Source of the DNA: Streptomyces sp. GQFP
GTDB taxonomy: Bacteria > Actinomycetota > Actinomycetes > Streptomycetales > Streptomycetaceae
Direction: 5' to 3'
DNA: 64,000 nucleotides
Assembly: GCF_021545335.1 (NCBI RefSeq)
Contig: NZ_CP089312.1
Location: forward strand, 7,626,001 to 7,690,000
The notes under the pieces are model-generated. The model saw only the letters and a list, made by a program, of their open reading frames with translations. It ran no database searches and was not told the DNA's origin. The translations under genes were made by a program, and so were the position numbers. Within the stretch, counting starts at the first letter, position 1, and every line of letters starts with the position of its first letter. Shown piece by piece: positions 32,400 to 41,244 of this stretch.

Positions 32400-34862
32400 T
32401 CAGCTGGTCGTGACCGCCGTGTCGTCGATCACGAAGCTCGTCTGGAGCGAGGAGTCCTCGACGCCCGTGAACTTCAGGGCGACCGTGGTCCCCGCGTAGG
32501 CCGACAGGCTCAGCGACTTCGCGACATACCCGCTGGCCGCGTTGAGGTTGGAGTAGGTGGCCAGGGTTGTCGAACCGGCCGTCACCGTCAGCTTGTCGTA
32601 CTGCGTGCTGGTGGTGGTCTCGGCCGTGTCGATGTGGATGTAGAACGTGAACGTCGTGCCCGTGCAGCCGCTCGGGATCGTCACCGACTGGGAGAGCGTG
32701 TCGGTGTGCGTCGAGCCGTAGCCGTCGAGCCAGGCCTTGTAGGAGCCGGTACGCGCCGCCTGGCTGCTGGAGCTGGTGATGACACCGCTGGTCGCGGTCC
32801 ATGTGGTGTTGCCGGACTCGAAGCCCTGGTTGCCCAGCAGCTGCGCCGAGGTGCAGGAGCCGCCGCCGGTCGCGCTGACCGTCCAGGTGAAGGACGCCGT
32901 ACCGGTCGCACCCGTGCTGTCGGTCACCGTGACCACGCTGCTGTACGTGCCTGCCGTGGTCGGGGTGCCGGAAATGACACCCGTGGAGCTGCTGATCGAC
33001 AGGCCCGTCGGCAGGCCGGTGGCCGCGTACGTCAGCGAGCCGGAGTTCGTGCTGCTCGCCGTGATCGACAGGCTCACCGCAGTGCCCACCGTCGAGGACT
33101 GGCTGCCCGGGTTGGTGACCGTCACGCCGGTCGTCGGCACGGTGATGTGGGAGCCGACGTTGACGCCTGCGAAGGCGTTGCCGACACCCGCGTACTGCGC
33201 GGAGCTGCTGCCGTAGAGGTCCGCGGCGGCGTTCAGCGCGGCGGTGCGCGCCTGGGCGTACGTCGTGCTGGACGTCATGTACGTCGTCAGCGCCCGGTAC
33301 CAGATCTGCAGCGCGGCGGCCCGGCCGATGCCCGCGACGGCGACACCGTCGGAGGTCGGGCTGTTGTAGGTGACGCCGTTGATGGTCTTGGAGCCGCTGC
33401 CCTCGGAGAGCAGGTAGAACATGTGGTTCGCCGGGCCCGAGGAGTAGTGGACGTCCACGTTGCCGATGCCGGAGTACCAACTGTCGTAGGAGGAGCCGTC
33501 CTTGTCGGGCTCGTCCATGTAACGCAGCGGCGTACCGTCGCCGTTGATGTCGACTTCCTCGCCGACCAGGTAGTCGCCGACGTCGGACGAGTTGGCCGCG
33601 TAGAACTCGACGCCAGTGCCGAAGATATCGGAGGTCGCCTCGTTCAACCCGCCTGATTCACCGGAGTAGTTGAGGTTCGCGGTGTTGGAGGTCACACCGT
33701 GCGTCATCTCGTGCCCGGCGATGTCGAGCGAGGTGAGCGCCTTCGTGCCGCCGTCACCGTCGCCGTACGTCATGCAGAAACAGTCGTCGTCCCAGAAGGC
33801 GTTGACGTACGCCGTGCTGTAGTGGACGCGCGAGTAGGCGGCCACGCCGTCGTTCTTGATGCCGCTCCGGCTGAAGGTGTTCTTGTAGAAGTCCCACGTG
33901 GTCTGCGCGCCGAAGTGCGCGTCCACGCCCGCGGTTTGGGTGTTGGACCCGGAGCCCGTGCCCCACACGTCGTCCGAGTCGGTCATCAACGTGCCGGTGC
34001 CGGACGTGCCGTTGTTGAGGTTGTACGTCTTCGCGGCACCGCGCGTGGTGTCGTTCAGCTGGTACGTCGAACCGGACAGCGTGGTCCCGATGGTGACCGT
34101 GCCGCTGTACTGGCTGTTGCCGGTGCCGGTCTTGACGTCCTCGAACTGGTACAGCTCCGCGCCGGTCGTGGCGTCCGTGATGACGTGCAGCCGGCTCGGG
34201 GTGCCGTCGTGCTGGAGACCGGTGACCACGGTCTCCCAGGCGAGGGTGGGGGTGCCCTGCCCGGCCCAGATCACCTTGCGCGCGCTGTCGGCGGCGGGCT
34301 TGGCGGCGGCACCCTCTTTGGACGATGCAGCCTCGACGTGTTCCGCGGCGGCCTTGAGGGCCTTCGTCTCGGCGGCGCTCTTGGCCACCTCCGCCGTGGT
34401 CGAGGCGACCTTGATGGCGCGCTTGGTGTTGAAGGTCGTACCGACCGTGCCGGTGCTGCCCGCAGGGGTGTGCACGACGAGGTCGCCGCCGAGGACCGGC
34501 AGACCGGCGTACGTGCGCTCGTAGCGGGTGTGGAGGGTGCCGTCGGTGTCCTTGGCGACGTCCTTGACGACCAGCTTCTCCTGGGCGCCGAGGCCCAGGG
34601 CCCCGGCGGTCCGCGTCACCTTCTGCTCGGCGCTCCTGATCAGCGCGGTGCGCTGGGCGGGCGTGAGGTCCGCGGCCAGGGCGCCGGCGCGCAGGGGACT
34701 GGGGGCCGCGGGCGCGGGCTTGGCGGCGGCCGGGACCGTCTGGACACCGACGGCCAGCAGGGTCGCGGTGGCGAGCAGGGCGCCTGCGGCGGTGGCCTTG
34801 CGGGAGCGGAGGGCCTGGGTGCGGCCGGATCTGTGGGGGGTGTTGCTGGACGTTCGTCTCAC
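32400..34862 (-). CDS. Secreted M4 (thermolysin-like) metalloprotease with C-terminal accessory domains
   Basis: This 820-residue zinc protease is a paralogue of the enzyme at 24593-26869. It has a signal peptide, an FTP-type propeptide (EKLVVKDVAKDTDGTLHTRY), HEMTH (384-388), glutamate E408 in NEATSD and H472 in VDVHYSSG. After the catalytic domain come an Ig-like putative domain (YAATGLPTGLSISSSTGVIS) and a C-terminal beta domain (LLGNQGFESGNTTW) instead of the P domain of the paralogue. GTG 34862 has AGGAGG 8 nt upstream. The 219-bp upstream gap is AT-rich around 35000-35040, with TTGACC at 35034-35039 as a possible -35. Confidence 0.93.
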   Translation of the reverse strand: MRRTSSNTPHRSGRTQALRSRKATAAGALLATATLLAVGVQTVPAAAKPAPAAPSPLRAGALAADLTPAQRTALIRSAEQKVTRTAGALGLGAQEKLVVKDVAKDTDGTLHTRYERTYAGLPVLGGDLVVHTPAGSTGTVGTTFNTKRAIKVASTTAEVAKSAAETKALKAAAEHVEAASSKEGAAAKPAADSARKVIWAGQGTPTLAWETVVTGLQHDGTPSRLHVITDATTGAELYQFEDVKTGTGNSQYSGTVTIGTTLSGSTYQLNDTTRGAAKTYNLNNGTSGTGTLMTDSDDVWGTGSGSNTQTAGVDAHFGAQTTWDFYKNTFSRSGIKNDGVAAYSRVHYSTAYVNAFWDDDCFCMTYGDGDGGTKALTSLDIAGHEMTHGVTSNTANLNYSGESGGLNEATSDIFGTGVEFYAANSSDVGDYLVGEEVDINGDGTPLRYMDEPDKDGSSYDSWYSGIGNVDVHYSSGPANHMFYLLSEGSGSKTINGVTYNSPTSDGVAVAGIGRAAALQIWYRALTTYMTSSTTYAQARTAALNAAADLYGSSSAQYAGVGNAFAGVNVGSHITVPTTGVTVTNPGSQSSTVGTAVSLSITASSTNSGSLTYAATGLPTGLSISSSTGVISGTPTTAGTYSSVVTVTDSTGATGTASFTWTVSATGGGSCTSAQLLGNQGFESGNTTWTATSGVITSSSSQAARTGSYKAWLDGYGSTHTDTLSQSVTIPSGCTGTTFTFYIHIDTAETTTSTQYDKLTVTAGSTTLATYSNLNAASGYVAKSLSLSAYAGTTVALKFTGVEDSSLQTSFVIDDTAVTTS

Positions 34863-35081
34863 TCGAAACTCCTCCTGCGACGGCCGCGCCTTCAACGGCC
34901 GGAAACAGAACCGGGCGGACGGGGGTGTGCTGCCCGGGATGAGCTGAGCAGTGCGGGATGTGTGCCTGAGACGTGGGGGACGGCTGCCGGAAGAGTGGCA
35001 GTGTTGAGGAGTTCATGTCATCAAAAGTTAAGAGGTCAAGGGTTATCCCTCTGCGCGCGACAGGAACCCTCTAGGGCGCTT

Positions 35082-36263
35082 TCAGGCCTCTGTACGGGGC
35101 AGCAGCAGGGGAGTTGCGAGGATCAGGACGCCCGCGGCCCCGATGGCGGCGAGGGGCGTGGTGAGGGCCGCCAGCAGTCCCCACAGCGCGGTGAGCGCGG
35201 CGACGGTCAGCTTGCTGGAGACCGACCAGGCGGAGAGGGTACGGGCGACCCGGTCCGCCGGTGTGTGCTGGAGCCGGTAGGTGGCGTACACCGGGTTGAA
35301 GACGCCCATGCAGGCGATCAGCCCGAACTGCACGCCCATCACGAGGACGAGCCCGGTCGTGCCGCTGTGCAGGAACACCATCCCGACCGGCCAGCACACG
35401 CGCAGTGTCCCGAAGGTGAGCATGATCCGGCGCTGCCCGTACCGCGCCACGAGCGGCCGTGACAGCCGTGACCCGACGAGACCGCCGAGGCAGGGCACGG
35501 CGAAGGCGAGCGCGTACTGCCAGGGCGCGAAGCCGAGGTCGCCGAGCATGAGGACGGCGACCAGAGGCGCGGTCGCCATGATCAGCCCGCTGACCAGCAC
35601 GGTGTTGAGGAACAGGGCCCGCAGTGCGGGATCGGCCAGAATGAACCGCCACCCGTCGAGCAGATCCCCGACCCGCAGCCCCGCCTTGCGCACCCCCTCG
35701 GGACGGGGCTCGTCCCCACCCATCGCCCGGATACCGACCGCCGACAACAGGAAACTCGCCGCGTTCGCCACCACCGTGGTCACCGGCCCGAGCAGCCCTA
35801 TGGCGGCTCCGCCGAGCGGCGGCCCGAGCACACTCGCCGTCCACATCGTGGACTCGAACCGCCCATTGGCGACAAGGAGTTGGGAGGGCGGCAGCAACCC
35901 TTTGAGACAGGCCCCGCTGGCAGCGGTGAAGGTGATGTCGGCAGCGGCGACAACGACAGCCACGATCACGAGCTGCCCGAAGGACAGCACCCCGAGCGCG
36001 TAGGCAACGGGCACGGTGAGCAACGCCCCACACCGCACCAGATCCATCGCGACCATCACGGGCCGCTTCCGCCGAAACTCCACCCAGGGCCCGAGCGGCA
36101 CAGCCACCAGAGCCCCGACAGCCACCCCAACAGCAGCCAACAACGACACCTGGGCGGGCCCGACATGCAACACGAGCACAGCGATCAGGGGGAAGGCGTC
36201 AAAGGCCACCCAGGTCCCGAAAAGACTGGTGGCGTAGGCCCCCCAAAGCCATCGAAACGGCAT
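35082..36263 (-). CDS. MFS transporter (drug exporter-like)
   Basis: This 393-residue protein has about twelve hydrophobic spans and resembles MFS_3/enterobactin-exporter-like proteins: FRWLWGAYATSLFGTWVAFD at the start, the loop GPWVEFRRKRPVMVAMDLVR between helices 2 and 3, and EFRRKRP in place of the usual motif A. ATG 36263 follows a weak AGGA; longer in-frame extensions run through a dispersed repeat and are unlikely. It is flanked by the protease and zur genes with no obvious link to either. The substrate is unknown. Confidence 0.88.
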   Translation of the reverse strand: MPFRWLWGAYATSLFGTWVAFDAFPLIAVLVLHVGPAQVSLLAAVGVAVGALVAVPLGPWVEFRRKRPVMVAMDLVRCGALLTVPVAYALGVLSFGQLVIVAVVVAAADITFTAASGACLKGLLPPSQLLVANGRFESTMWTASVLGPPLGGAAIGLLGPVTTVVANAASFLLSAVGIRAMGGDEPRPEGVRKAGLRVGDLLDGWRFILADPALRALFLNTVLVSGLIMATAPLVAVLMLGDLGFAPWQYALAFAVPCLGGLVGSRLSRPLVARYGQRRIMLTFGTLRVCWPVGMVFLHSGTTGLVLVMGVQFGLIACMGVFNPVYATYRLQHTPADRVARTLSAWSVSSKLTVAALTALWGLLAALTTPLAAIGAAGVLILATPLLLPRTEA

Positions 36264-36286
36264 TCCTAGAGAGACGGTGCCAGGTC

Positions 36287-36332
36287 GCGCCCCGCTTTTA
36301 GGGGCGCGGGGAACTGCGCGACCAGCCACAAC
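36287..36332 (-). repeat. Dispersed repeat, family B, copy 1
   Basis: On the minus strand this reads GTTGTGGCTGGTCGCGCAG followed by TTCCCCGCGCCCCTaaaaGCGGGGCGC. It belongs to a family with further copies at 41066, 48669, 58456 and 60224. The right part forms a GCGCCCC/GGGGCGC hairpin. It lies between the zur and MFS genes and may act as a terminator. Confidence 0.85.
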
Positions 36333-36361
36333 GCTCCCGCAGACGAAGTACCGACCGAAAC

Positions 36362-36781
36362 CTACTTCTGCGCAGCCGCAGAGCACTCCACACAGGTCCC
36401 GAAGATCTCCACCGTATGAGCCACGTTCACATATCCGTGCTCCACAGCGATCGCCTCCGCCCACTTCTCCACAGCGGGCCCCTCCACCTCCACAGCCTTG
36501 CCGCACACACGGCAGACCAGGTGGTGATGGTGCTCGCCGGTCGAGCAGCGGCGGTACACCGACTCCCCGTCCGACGTCCGCAGGACATCCACCTCACCCG
36601 CGTCCGCCAGGGACTGCAACGTGCGGTAGACGGTCGTCAGACCGACCGAGTCGCCCTTGTGCTTGAGCATGTCGTGGAGTTCCTGGGCACTGCGGAACTC
36701 GTCGACCTCGTCCAGCGCCGCCGCCACAGCGGCACGCTGGCGGGTGGATCGTCCCTTAACGGGCGGGCCGGCCGTCGTCAC
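36362..36781 (-). CDS. zur: Zinc uptake regulator, Fur family
   Basis: This 139-residue Fur-family repressor has an N-terminal winged helix (RSTRQRAAVAAALDEV, LTTVYRTLQSLADAGEVDVL) and a C-terminal metal domain with HHHHLVCRVCGKAVEVEG and a final CVEC, supplying the structural zinc cysteines and sensory histidines. Its position directly after znuB, in the order znuA-znuC-znuB-zur, identifies it as Zur rather than Fur or Nur. GTG 36781 has GGAG 7 nt upstream. Zur boxes precede znuA. Confidence 0.92.
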   Translation of the reverse strand: MTTAGPPVKGRSTRQRAAVAAALDEVDEFRSAQELHDMLKHKGDSVGLTTVYRTLQSLADAGEVDVLRTSDGESVYRRCSTGEHHHHLVCRVCGKAVEVEGPAVEKWAEAIAVEHGYVNVAHTVEIFGTCVECSAAAQK

Positions 36782-36840
36782 CGTTGTTCTCCTTACGTCC
36801 GCGCTTGCCGGGCCATTGTGCCAGCCCGGACTGTGCGCGG

Positions 36841-37743
36841 TCAGACGCCCGCCTTGCCGGCGGCCTCCCTGCTGGCCGGAATCACACACTCCGCCGGGTC
36901 CCCGGCCGACTGCGAGGCGGCCGCGGCACGGGCCCGGCGCCGGGCCAGGGGTGTCGCGAGCGCGGTCAGCGCGATGAACGCGCCGATGGTCAGCAGCACA
37001 ATTGTCGCGCCGGGCGGCACGTCCTGGTAGTACGAGGTCACCGTCCCGCCGATCGTCACGGACACCCCGATCGCGACGGCGACGGCGAAGGTCGCCGCGA
37101 AGCTCCGGGTGAGCTGCTGGGCGGCGGCCACGGGAACCACCATCAGGGCGCTGACCAGCAGCAACCCGACAACACGCATGGCGACGGTCACGGTGACGGC
37201 CGCCGTGATCGCGGTAAGGAGGTTGAGAGCCCTGACCGGCAGCCCGGTCACCCGGGCGAACTCCTCGTCCTGGCTGACCGCGAAGAGCTGCCGTCGCAGC
37301 CCGATGGTGACCAACACCACGAGGGCCGCGAGGACACAGATCGCGGTCACGTCGGACTCGCTGACCGTGGACAGGGACCCGAAGAGATACGAGGTCAGGT
37401 TGGCGTTGGAGCCCGTCGGCGCGAGGTTGATGAACATCACGCCGCCGGCCATACCGCCGTAGAACAGCATCGCGAGGGCGATGTCGCCGCGTGTCCTGCC
37501 GTACCAGCGGATGAGTTCCATCATCACGGCGCCGACGACGGAGACGCCCGTCGCCATCCACACCGGTGAGGTGTTCAGCAGGAAGCCGAGGCCGACGCCG
37601 GTCATCGCGACATGGCCGATGCCGTCGCCCATGAGCGCCTGGCGGCGCTGGACGAGGTAGATGCCGATGGCGGGGGCCGTGATGCCGACGAGGACCGCGG
37701 CCAGCAGCGCCCGCTGCATGAAGGCGTAGTCGAGGAATTCCAT
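36841..37743 (-). CDS. znuB: Zinc ABC transporter permease
   Basis: This 300-residue ABC-3 family permease has about eight membrane spans and starts with the typical FLDYAFMQRALLAAVLVGI. The RRQALMGDGIGHVAMTGVGLG segment is the family's conserved cytoplasmic loop, and the DEEFARVTGLPVRALNLL region follows. Its ATG shares a base with the upstream znuC stop codon, so translation is coupled. Together with ZnuA and ZnuC it imports zinc. Confidence 0.93.
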   Translation of the reverse strand: MEFLDYAFMQRALLAAVLVGITAPAIGIYLVQRRQALMGDGIGHVAMTGVGLGFLLNTSPVWMATGVSVVGAVMMELIRWYGRTRGDIALAMLFYGGMAGGVMFINLAPTGSNANLTSYLFGSLSTVSESDVTAICVLAALVVLVTIGLRRQLFAVSQDEEFARVTGLPVRALNLLTAITAAVTVTVAMRVVGLLLVSALMVVPVAAAQQLTRSFAATFAVAVAIGVSVTIGGTVTSYYQDVPPGATIVLLTIGAFIALTALATPLARRRARAAAASQSAGDPAECVIPASREAAGKAGV

Positions 37744-38510
37744 CAGCTCAGCAGTCCCGTCCGGATCGGTTCGGCGTCGTGAGCCGCGTGCGGGTGTACG
37801 TGGTCGTGACCGGGCAGCGCGTGCTGTCCGACGGCCTGCGGGGGCGGCCCGTCGTGCAGCACGCACCCGTCGCGCAGTACGACGGCCCGGTCGATCAGCG
37901 GCTCCAGCGGCCCGAGTTCGTGCAGCACGAGCAGCACCGTCGCACCCTGCGCCACCTGCTCCCTGAGCGTCCGCGCCAGCACCTCCTGGCTCGCCAGGTC
38001 GACGCCCGCCATCGGCTCGTCCATGATCAGCAGCTCGGGTTCGGCGGCGAGGGCACGGGCGATCAGTACGCGCTGGTGCTGGCCGCCGGAGAGCGCGTCC
38101 ACCGAGTCCTTCGCGCGGTCCGCGAGGCCGACGAGCGCGATGGCCCGCTGGACGGCCGCGTGATCGGCCTTGCGCAGCATCCCGAAGCGGGCACGGGAGA
38201 GCCGCCCCGAGGCGACGATCTCGGTGATCGTCGCGGGCACGCCTCCGGCAGCGGTCGTCCGCTGCGGTACGTAACCCACGCGCCGCCAGTCCGTGAAGCG
38301 GCGCCGGGGGACGCCGAACAGCTCGATCTCGCCCTCGCTGACCGGCACTTGGCCGATGATCGTGCGGATCGCGGTCGACTTGCCGGAGCCGTTGGCGCCG
38401 AGCAGCGCGACGACCTCACCGCGACCCACGGTGAGGTCGATGCCCCGCAGAACCGGGCGCGAGCCCAGCTCGGCGCGTACGCCGCGCAGGGAAATGACGG
38501 GCTCGCCCAT
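37743..38510 (-). CDS. znuC: Zinc ABC transporter ATP-binding protein
   Basis: This 255-residue ATPase has Walker A GANGSGKST, signature LSGGQHQRVLIARALA, Walker B LLIMDEPMAGVD and the switch histidine in LLVLHELGPLE. The C-terminus is rich in histidine (GQHALPGHDHVHPHAAHDAE), which is common among zinc transporters and may bind metal. ATG 38510 has GGAGG 8 nt upstream. It lies 34 bp after znuA and is coupled to znuB. Confidence 0.93.
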   Translation of the reverse strand: MGEPVISLRGVRAELGSRPVLRGIDLTVGRGEVVALLGANGSGKSTAIRTIIGQVPVSEGEIELFGVPRRRFTDWRRVGYVPQRTTAAGGVPATITEIVASGRLSRARFGMLRKADHAAVQRAIALVGLADRAKDSVDALSGGQHQRVLIARALAAEPELLIMDEPMAGVDLASQEVLARTLREQVAQGATVLLVLHELGPLEPLIDRAVVLRDGCVLHDGPPPQAVGQHALPGHDHVHPHAAHDAEPIRTGLLS

Positions 38511-38544
38511 GCCTGCATCCTCCGTAACGATCATCACTTACCGC

Positions 38545-39504
38545 TTACTTGGCGCCCAGAGCCGTCTGGAGGGCCTTGAGGTTGGCCTCCATGACCGCGA
38601 TGTAGTCGTCGCCCCGGGACTTCTCCGTGATGCCCTCCAGCGGATCGAGGACGTCCGTCTTGAGGTTCGCGTCCTCGGCGAGGGTCTTCGCGGTCTTGTC
38701 GGAGACCAGTGTCTCGTAGAAGACGGTCGTCACTCCGTCCGCCTTCGCCTCCTGCTGGAGCTCCTTCATCCGCGCGGCACTCGGCTCGCTCTCCGGGTCG
38801 ACCCCGGCGATGGCCTCCTGGGTCAGGCCGTAGCGCTCGGCGAGGTAGCCGAAGGCCGCGTGGTTGGTGAAGAACACCTTCGACGCGGTGTTCTTCAGAC
38901 CGTCCTCGAACGAGGTGTCGAGCGAGGTCAGCTTGGCGGTCAACGCCTTGGTGTTCAGCTTGTATTCCGCCGCGTTGGTCGGATCGGCCTTCTGGAAGGC
39001 GGCGGACACCCCGTCGGCGATCTCGGCGTACTTCACCGGGTCGAGCCAGACGTGCGGGTCGAGAGCGGACGCGTCCTCGTCGGAGTGTGCTTCCTCACCC
39101 TCGTGGCTGTGCTCGGTGCTGCCGTGGTCCTCAAGGGTGGTGAGGGTCGCCGCGTCGATCTTCGTCTTCGCCTCGGACTGCGACACCGCCTCGTCGACGG
39201 CGGGCTGGAGGCCCTTGAGATACAGGACCGCGTCGGCCTCCTGGAGCTGCGCGGTCTGCTTGGCGCTGATCTCCAGGTCGTGCGGCTCCTGGCCGGGCTC
39301 GGTCAGCGTGCTGATGGAGACATGCCTGCCGCCTATCTGCTCGGCCAGGTACTGCATCGGATAGAACGACGCCACGACGTCGAGCTGCCCGGTGACGTTC
39401 CGGTCGGAAGCGCTCGAATCCGAGGAGCAGGCGGACAGGGCGCCGAGGCCGAGCGCGGTGGCCGCCGCGATCGCGGTGCCCGATATGACTCGTCGTACGT
39501 TCAT
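38545..39504 (-). CDS. znuA: Zinc ABC transporter substrate-binding lipoprotein
   Basis: This 319-residue lipoprotein (lipobox LSAC near residue 25) is a cluster A-I metal-binding protein. Zinc-handling features include the histidine/acid-rich loop HGSTEHSHEGEEAHSDEDA followed by DPHVWLDPVKYAEIAD, and FTNHAAFGYLAERYGL. I chose ATG 39504; in-frame ATG 39513 and TTG 39519 lie inside a Zur box and have no better ribosome site. It heads the znuA-znuC-znuB-zur operon and is divergent from glyS. Confidence 0.93.
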   Translation of the reverse strand: MNVRRVISGTAIAAATALGLGALSACSSDSSASDRNVTGQLDVVASFYPMQYLAEQIGGRHVSISTLTEPGQEPHDLEISAKQTAQLQEADAVLYLKGLQPAVDEAVSQSEAKTKIDAATLTTLEDHGSTEHSHEGEEAHSDEDASALDPHVWLDPVKYAEIADGVSAAFQKADPTNAAEYKLNTKALTAKLTSLDTSFEDGLKNTASKVFFTNHAAFGYLAERYGLTQEAIAGVDPESEPSAARMKELQQEAKADGVTTVFYETLVSDKTAKTLAEDANLKTDVLDPLEGITEKSRGDDYIAVMEANLKALQTALGAK

Positions 39505-39518
39505 GACAGTCATTTTCA
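39504..39518. promoter_or_regulatory. Zur box 1, overlapping the znuA start
   Basis: On the minus strand this reads TGAAAATGACTGTCA, which agrees at 13 of 15 positions with the Streptomyces Zur box TGAAAATGATTTTCA. It overlaps the first base of znuA, so bound Zur would block both transcription and the start region. Confidence 0.8.
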
Positions 39519-39525
39519 ATGATTC

Positions 39526-39540
39526 TGGAAACGATTGTCA
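39526..39540. promoter_or_regulatory. Zur box 2 upstream of znuA
   Basis: On the minus strand TGACAATCGTTTCCA agrees at 11 of 15 positions with the Zur consensus. Its centre is 22 bp from that of box 1, about two helical turns, so two Zur dimers could bind the same face of the DNA. Confidence 0.65.
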
Positions 39541-39667
39541 ACAAGCGGGCAAAAGGGCAGGCCCGGAGTGCCCTCAAGGGCTCTGGCCGGAACCGATTTG
39601 ATTGGGGGGCGGCCCCCGCCGGTAACCTGAAGCATTCGCGCCGTCCGTTCGTAATGAAGAGAGCATC

Positions 39668-41050
39668 GTGGCCGCCGACAAGATCGACACCATCGTCAGC
39701 CTGAGCAAGCGCCGTGGCTTCGTTTTCCCCTGCAGTGAGATCTACGGCGGCCAGCGCGCCGCCTGGGACTACGGACCACTGGGTGTCGAGCTGAAGGAGA
39801 ACCTCAAGCGCCAGTGGTGGCGCTACATGGTGACGTCGCGCGAGGACGTCGTCGGCATCGACTCGTCCGTCATCCTGGCCCCCGAGGTCTGGGTGGCCTC
39901 CGGCCACGTCGCCACCTTCTCCGACCCGCTCACCGAGTGCACCTCCTGTCACAAGCGCTACCGCGCCGACCACCTGGAGGAGGCGTACGAGGCCAAGCAC
40001 GGCCGTACGCCCGCCAACGGCCTCGCCGACATCAACTGCCCCAACTGCGGCAACAAGGGCCAGTTCACCGAGCCCAAGCAGTTCTCGGGTCTGTTGTCGA
40101 CGCACCTCGGCCCGACCCAGGACTCGGGCTCGGTCGCGTACCTGCGCCCGGAGACCGCCCAGGGCATCTTCACCAACTTCTCCCAGGTGCAGACCACTTC
40201 GCGCCGCAAGCCGCCGTTCGGCATCGCCCAGATGGGCAAGTCGTTCCGCAACGAGATCACGCCCGGCAACTTCATCTTCCGTACCCGTGAGTTCGAGCAG
40301 ATGGAGATGGAGTTCTTCGTCAAGCCGGGCGAGGACGAGAAGTGGCAGGAGTACTGGATGGGGGAGCGCTGGAACTGGTACACCGGCCTCGGTCTCCGCG
40401 AGGAGAACATGCGCTGGTACGACCACCCGGCGGAGAAGCTCTCGCACTACTCGAAGCGCACCGCGGACATCGAGTACCGCTTCCAGTTCGGCGGCAACGA
40501 GTGGGGTGAGCTGGAGGGCGTCGCCAACCGCACGGACTTCGACCTGTCGGCCCACGCGAAGGCCTCCGGCCAGGACCTGTCGTACTTCGACCAGGAGGCC
40601 CAGGAGCGCTGGACGCCGTACGTCATCGAGCCGGCGGCCGGTGTCGGCCGCGCGATGCTGGCGTTCCTGCTCGACGCGTACGTCGAGGACGAGGCGCCGA
40701 ACGCCAAGGGCAAGATGGAGAAGCGGACGGTGCTGCGGCTGGACCCGCGCTTGGCGCCGGTCAAGGTCGCGGTGCTGCCGCTGTCGCGTAACCCGGAGCT
40801 GTCGCCGAAGGCGAAGGGTCTCGCTTCCGCGCTGCGTCAGAACTGGAACATCGAGTTCGACGACGCGGGGGCCATTGGTCGGCGTTACCGGCGTCAGGAC
40901 GAGATCGGTACGCCGTTCTGTGTGACGGTGGACTTTGACACGTTGGATGACAACGCGGTGACTGTTCGTGAGCGGGACACCATGAAGCAGGAACGCGTGT
41001 CGCTGGACCAGATCGAGGGTTACTTGGCTCAGCGGCTTATTGGCTGTTAG
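39668..41050 (+). CDS. glyS: Glycyl-tRNA synthetase (single-chain, GlyQS type)
   Basis: This 460-residue class II synthetase charges tRNA-Gly. Recognisable segments are the N-terminal RRGFVFPCSEIYGGQRAAWD, two CxxC-type pairs (CTSCHKR and CPNCGNKG), motif 2 around FRNEITPGNFIFRTREFEQM and motif 3 near GVGRAMLAFLLDAY, then the anticodon-binding domain (KVAVLPLSRNPELSPKA). The GTG start follows GAAGAGAG. It is divergent from znuA, an arrangement known from other Streptomyces chromosomes. A hairpin and repeat follow. Confidence 0.96.
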   Translation: MAADKIDTIVSLSKRRGFVFPCSEIYGGQRAAWDYGPLGVELKENLKRQWWRYMVTSREDVVGIDSSVILAPEVWVASGHVATFSDPLTECTSCHKRYRADHLEEAYEAKHGRTPANGLADINCPNCGNKGQFTEPKQFSGLLSTHLGPTQDSGSVAYLRPETAQGIFTNFSQVQTTSRRKPPFGIAQMGKSFRNEITPGNFIFRTREFEQMEMEFFVKPGEDEKWQEYWMGERWNWYTGLGLREENMRWYDHPAEKLSHYSKRTADIEYRFQFGGNEWGELEGVANRTDFDLSAHAKASGQDLSYFDQEAQERWTPYVIEPAAGVGRAMLAFLLDAYVEDEAPNAKGKMEKRTVLRLDPRLAPVKVAVLPLSRNPELSPKAKGLASALRQNWNIEFDDAGAIGRRYRRQDEIGTPFCVTVDFDTLDDNAVTVRERDTMKQERVSLDQIEGYLAQRLIGC

Positions 41051-41065
41051 TAGCCGCGGGCCGGT

Positions 41066-41105
41066 GGGGGCTGGTCGCGCAGTTCCCCGCGCCCCTTTGG
41101 GGCGC
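41066..41105 (+). repeat. Dispersed repeat, family B, copy 2
   Basis: GGGGGCTGGTCGCGCAG followed by TTCCCCGCGCCCCTTTGGGGCGC, directly after glyS. The GCGCCCC/GGGGCGC part can form a hairpin. It is nearly identical to the copies at 58456 and 60224 on the same strand. Confidence 0.88.
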
Positions 41106-41113
41106 TCCAGATA

Positions 41114-41156
41114 CCCCGGATTCGTTACGGGCGTAACAGACGTAACGAAACCGGGG
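41114..41156. terminator. Hairpin after glyS
   Basis: CCCCGGATTCGTTACG pairs with CGTAACGAAACCGGGG with one mismatch (16 bp) around an 11-nt loop. It lies 63 bp after the glyS stop codon and is a likely terminator, although an operator role for the next gene is not excluded. Confidence 0.65.
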
Positions 41157-41244
41157 TTTCGCCCATCCGGGACACTTGGGGCTCCGAAGGACAGGTCATA
41201 CGCGGCTCGCAGGGTGCGGGCGGCGCTGACCTCTCGGGGGCACC

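Noticed and set aside
39505..39667. T-box leader for glyS
   Set aside because: The gap is only 163 bp, holds the znuA control sites, and I see no T-box consensus or specifier-loop structure.
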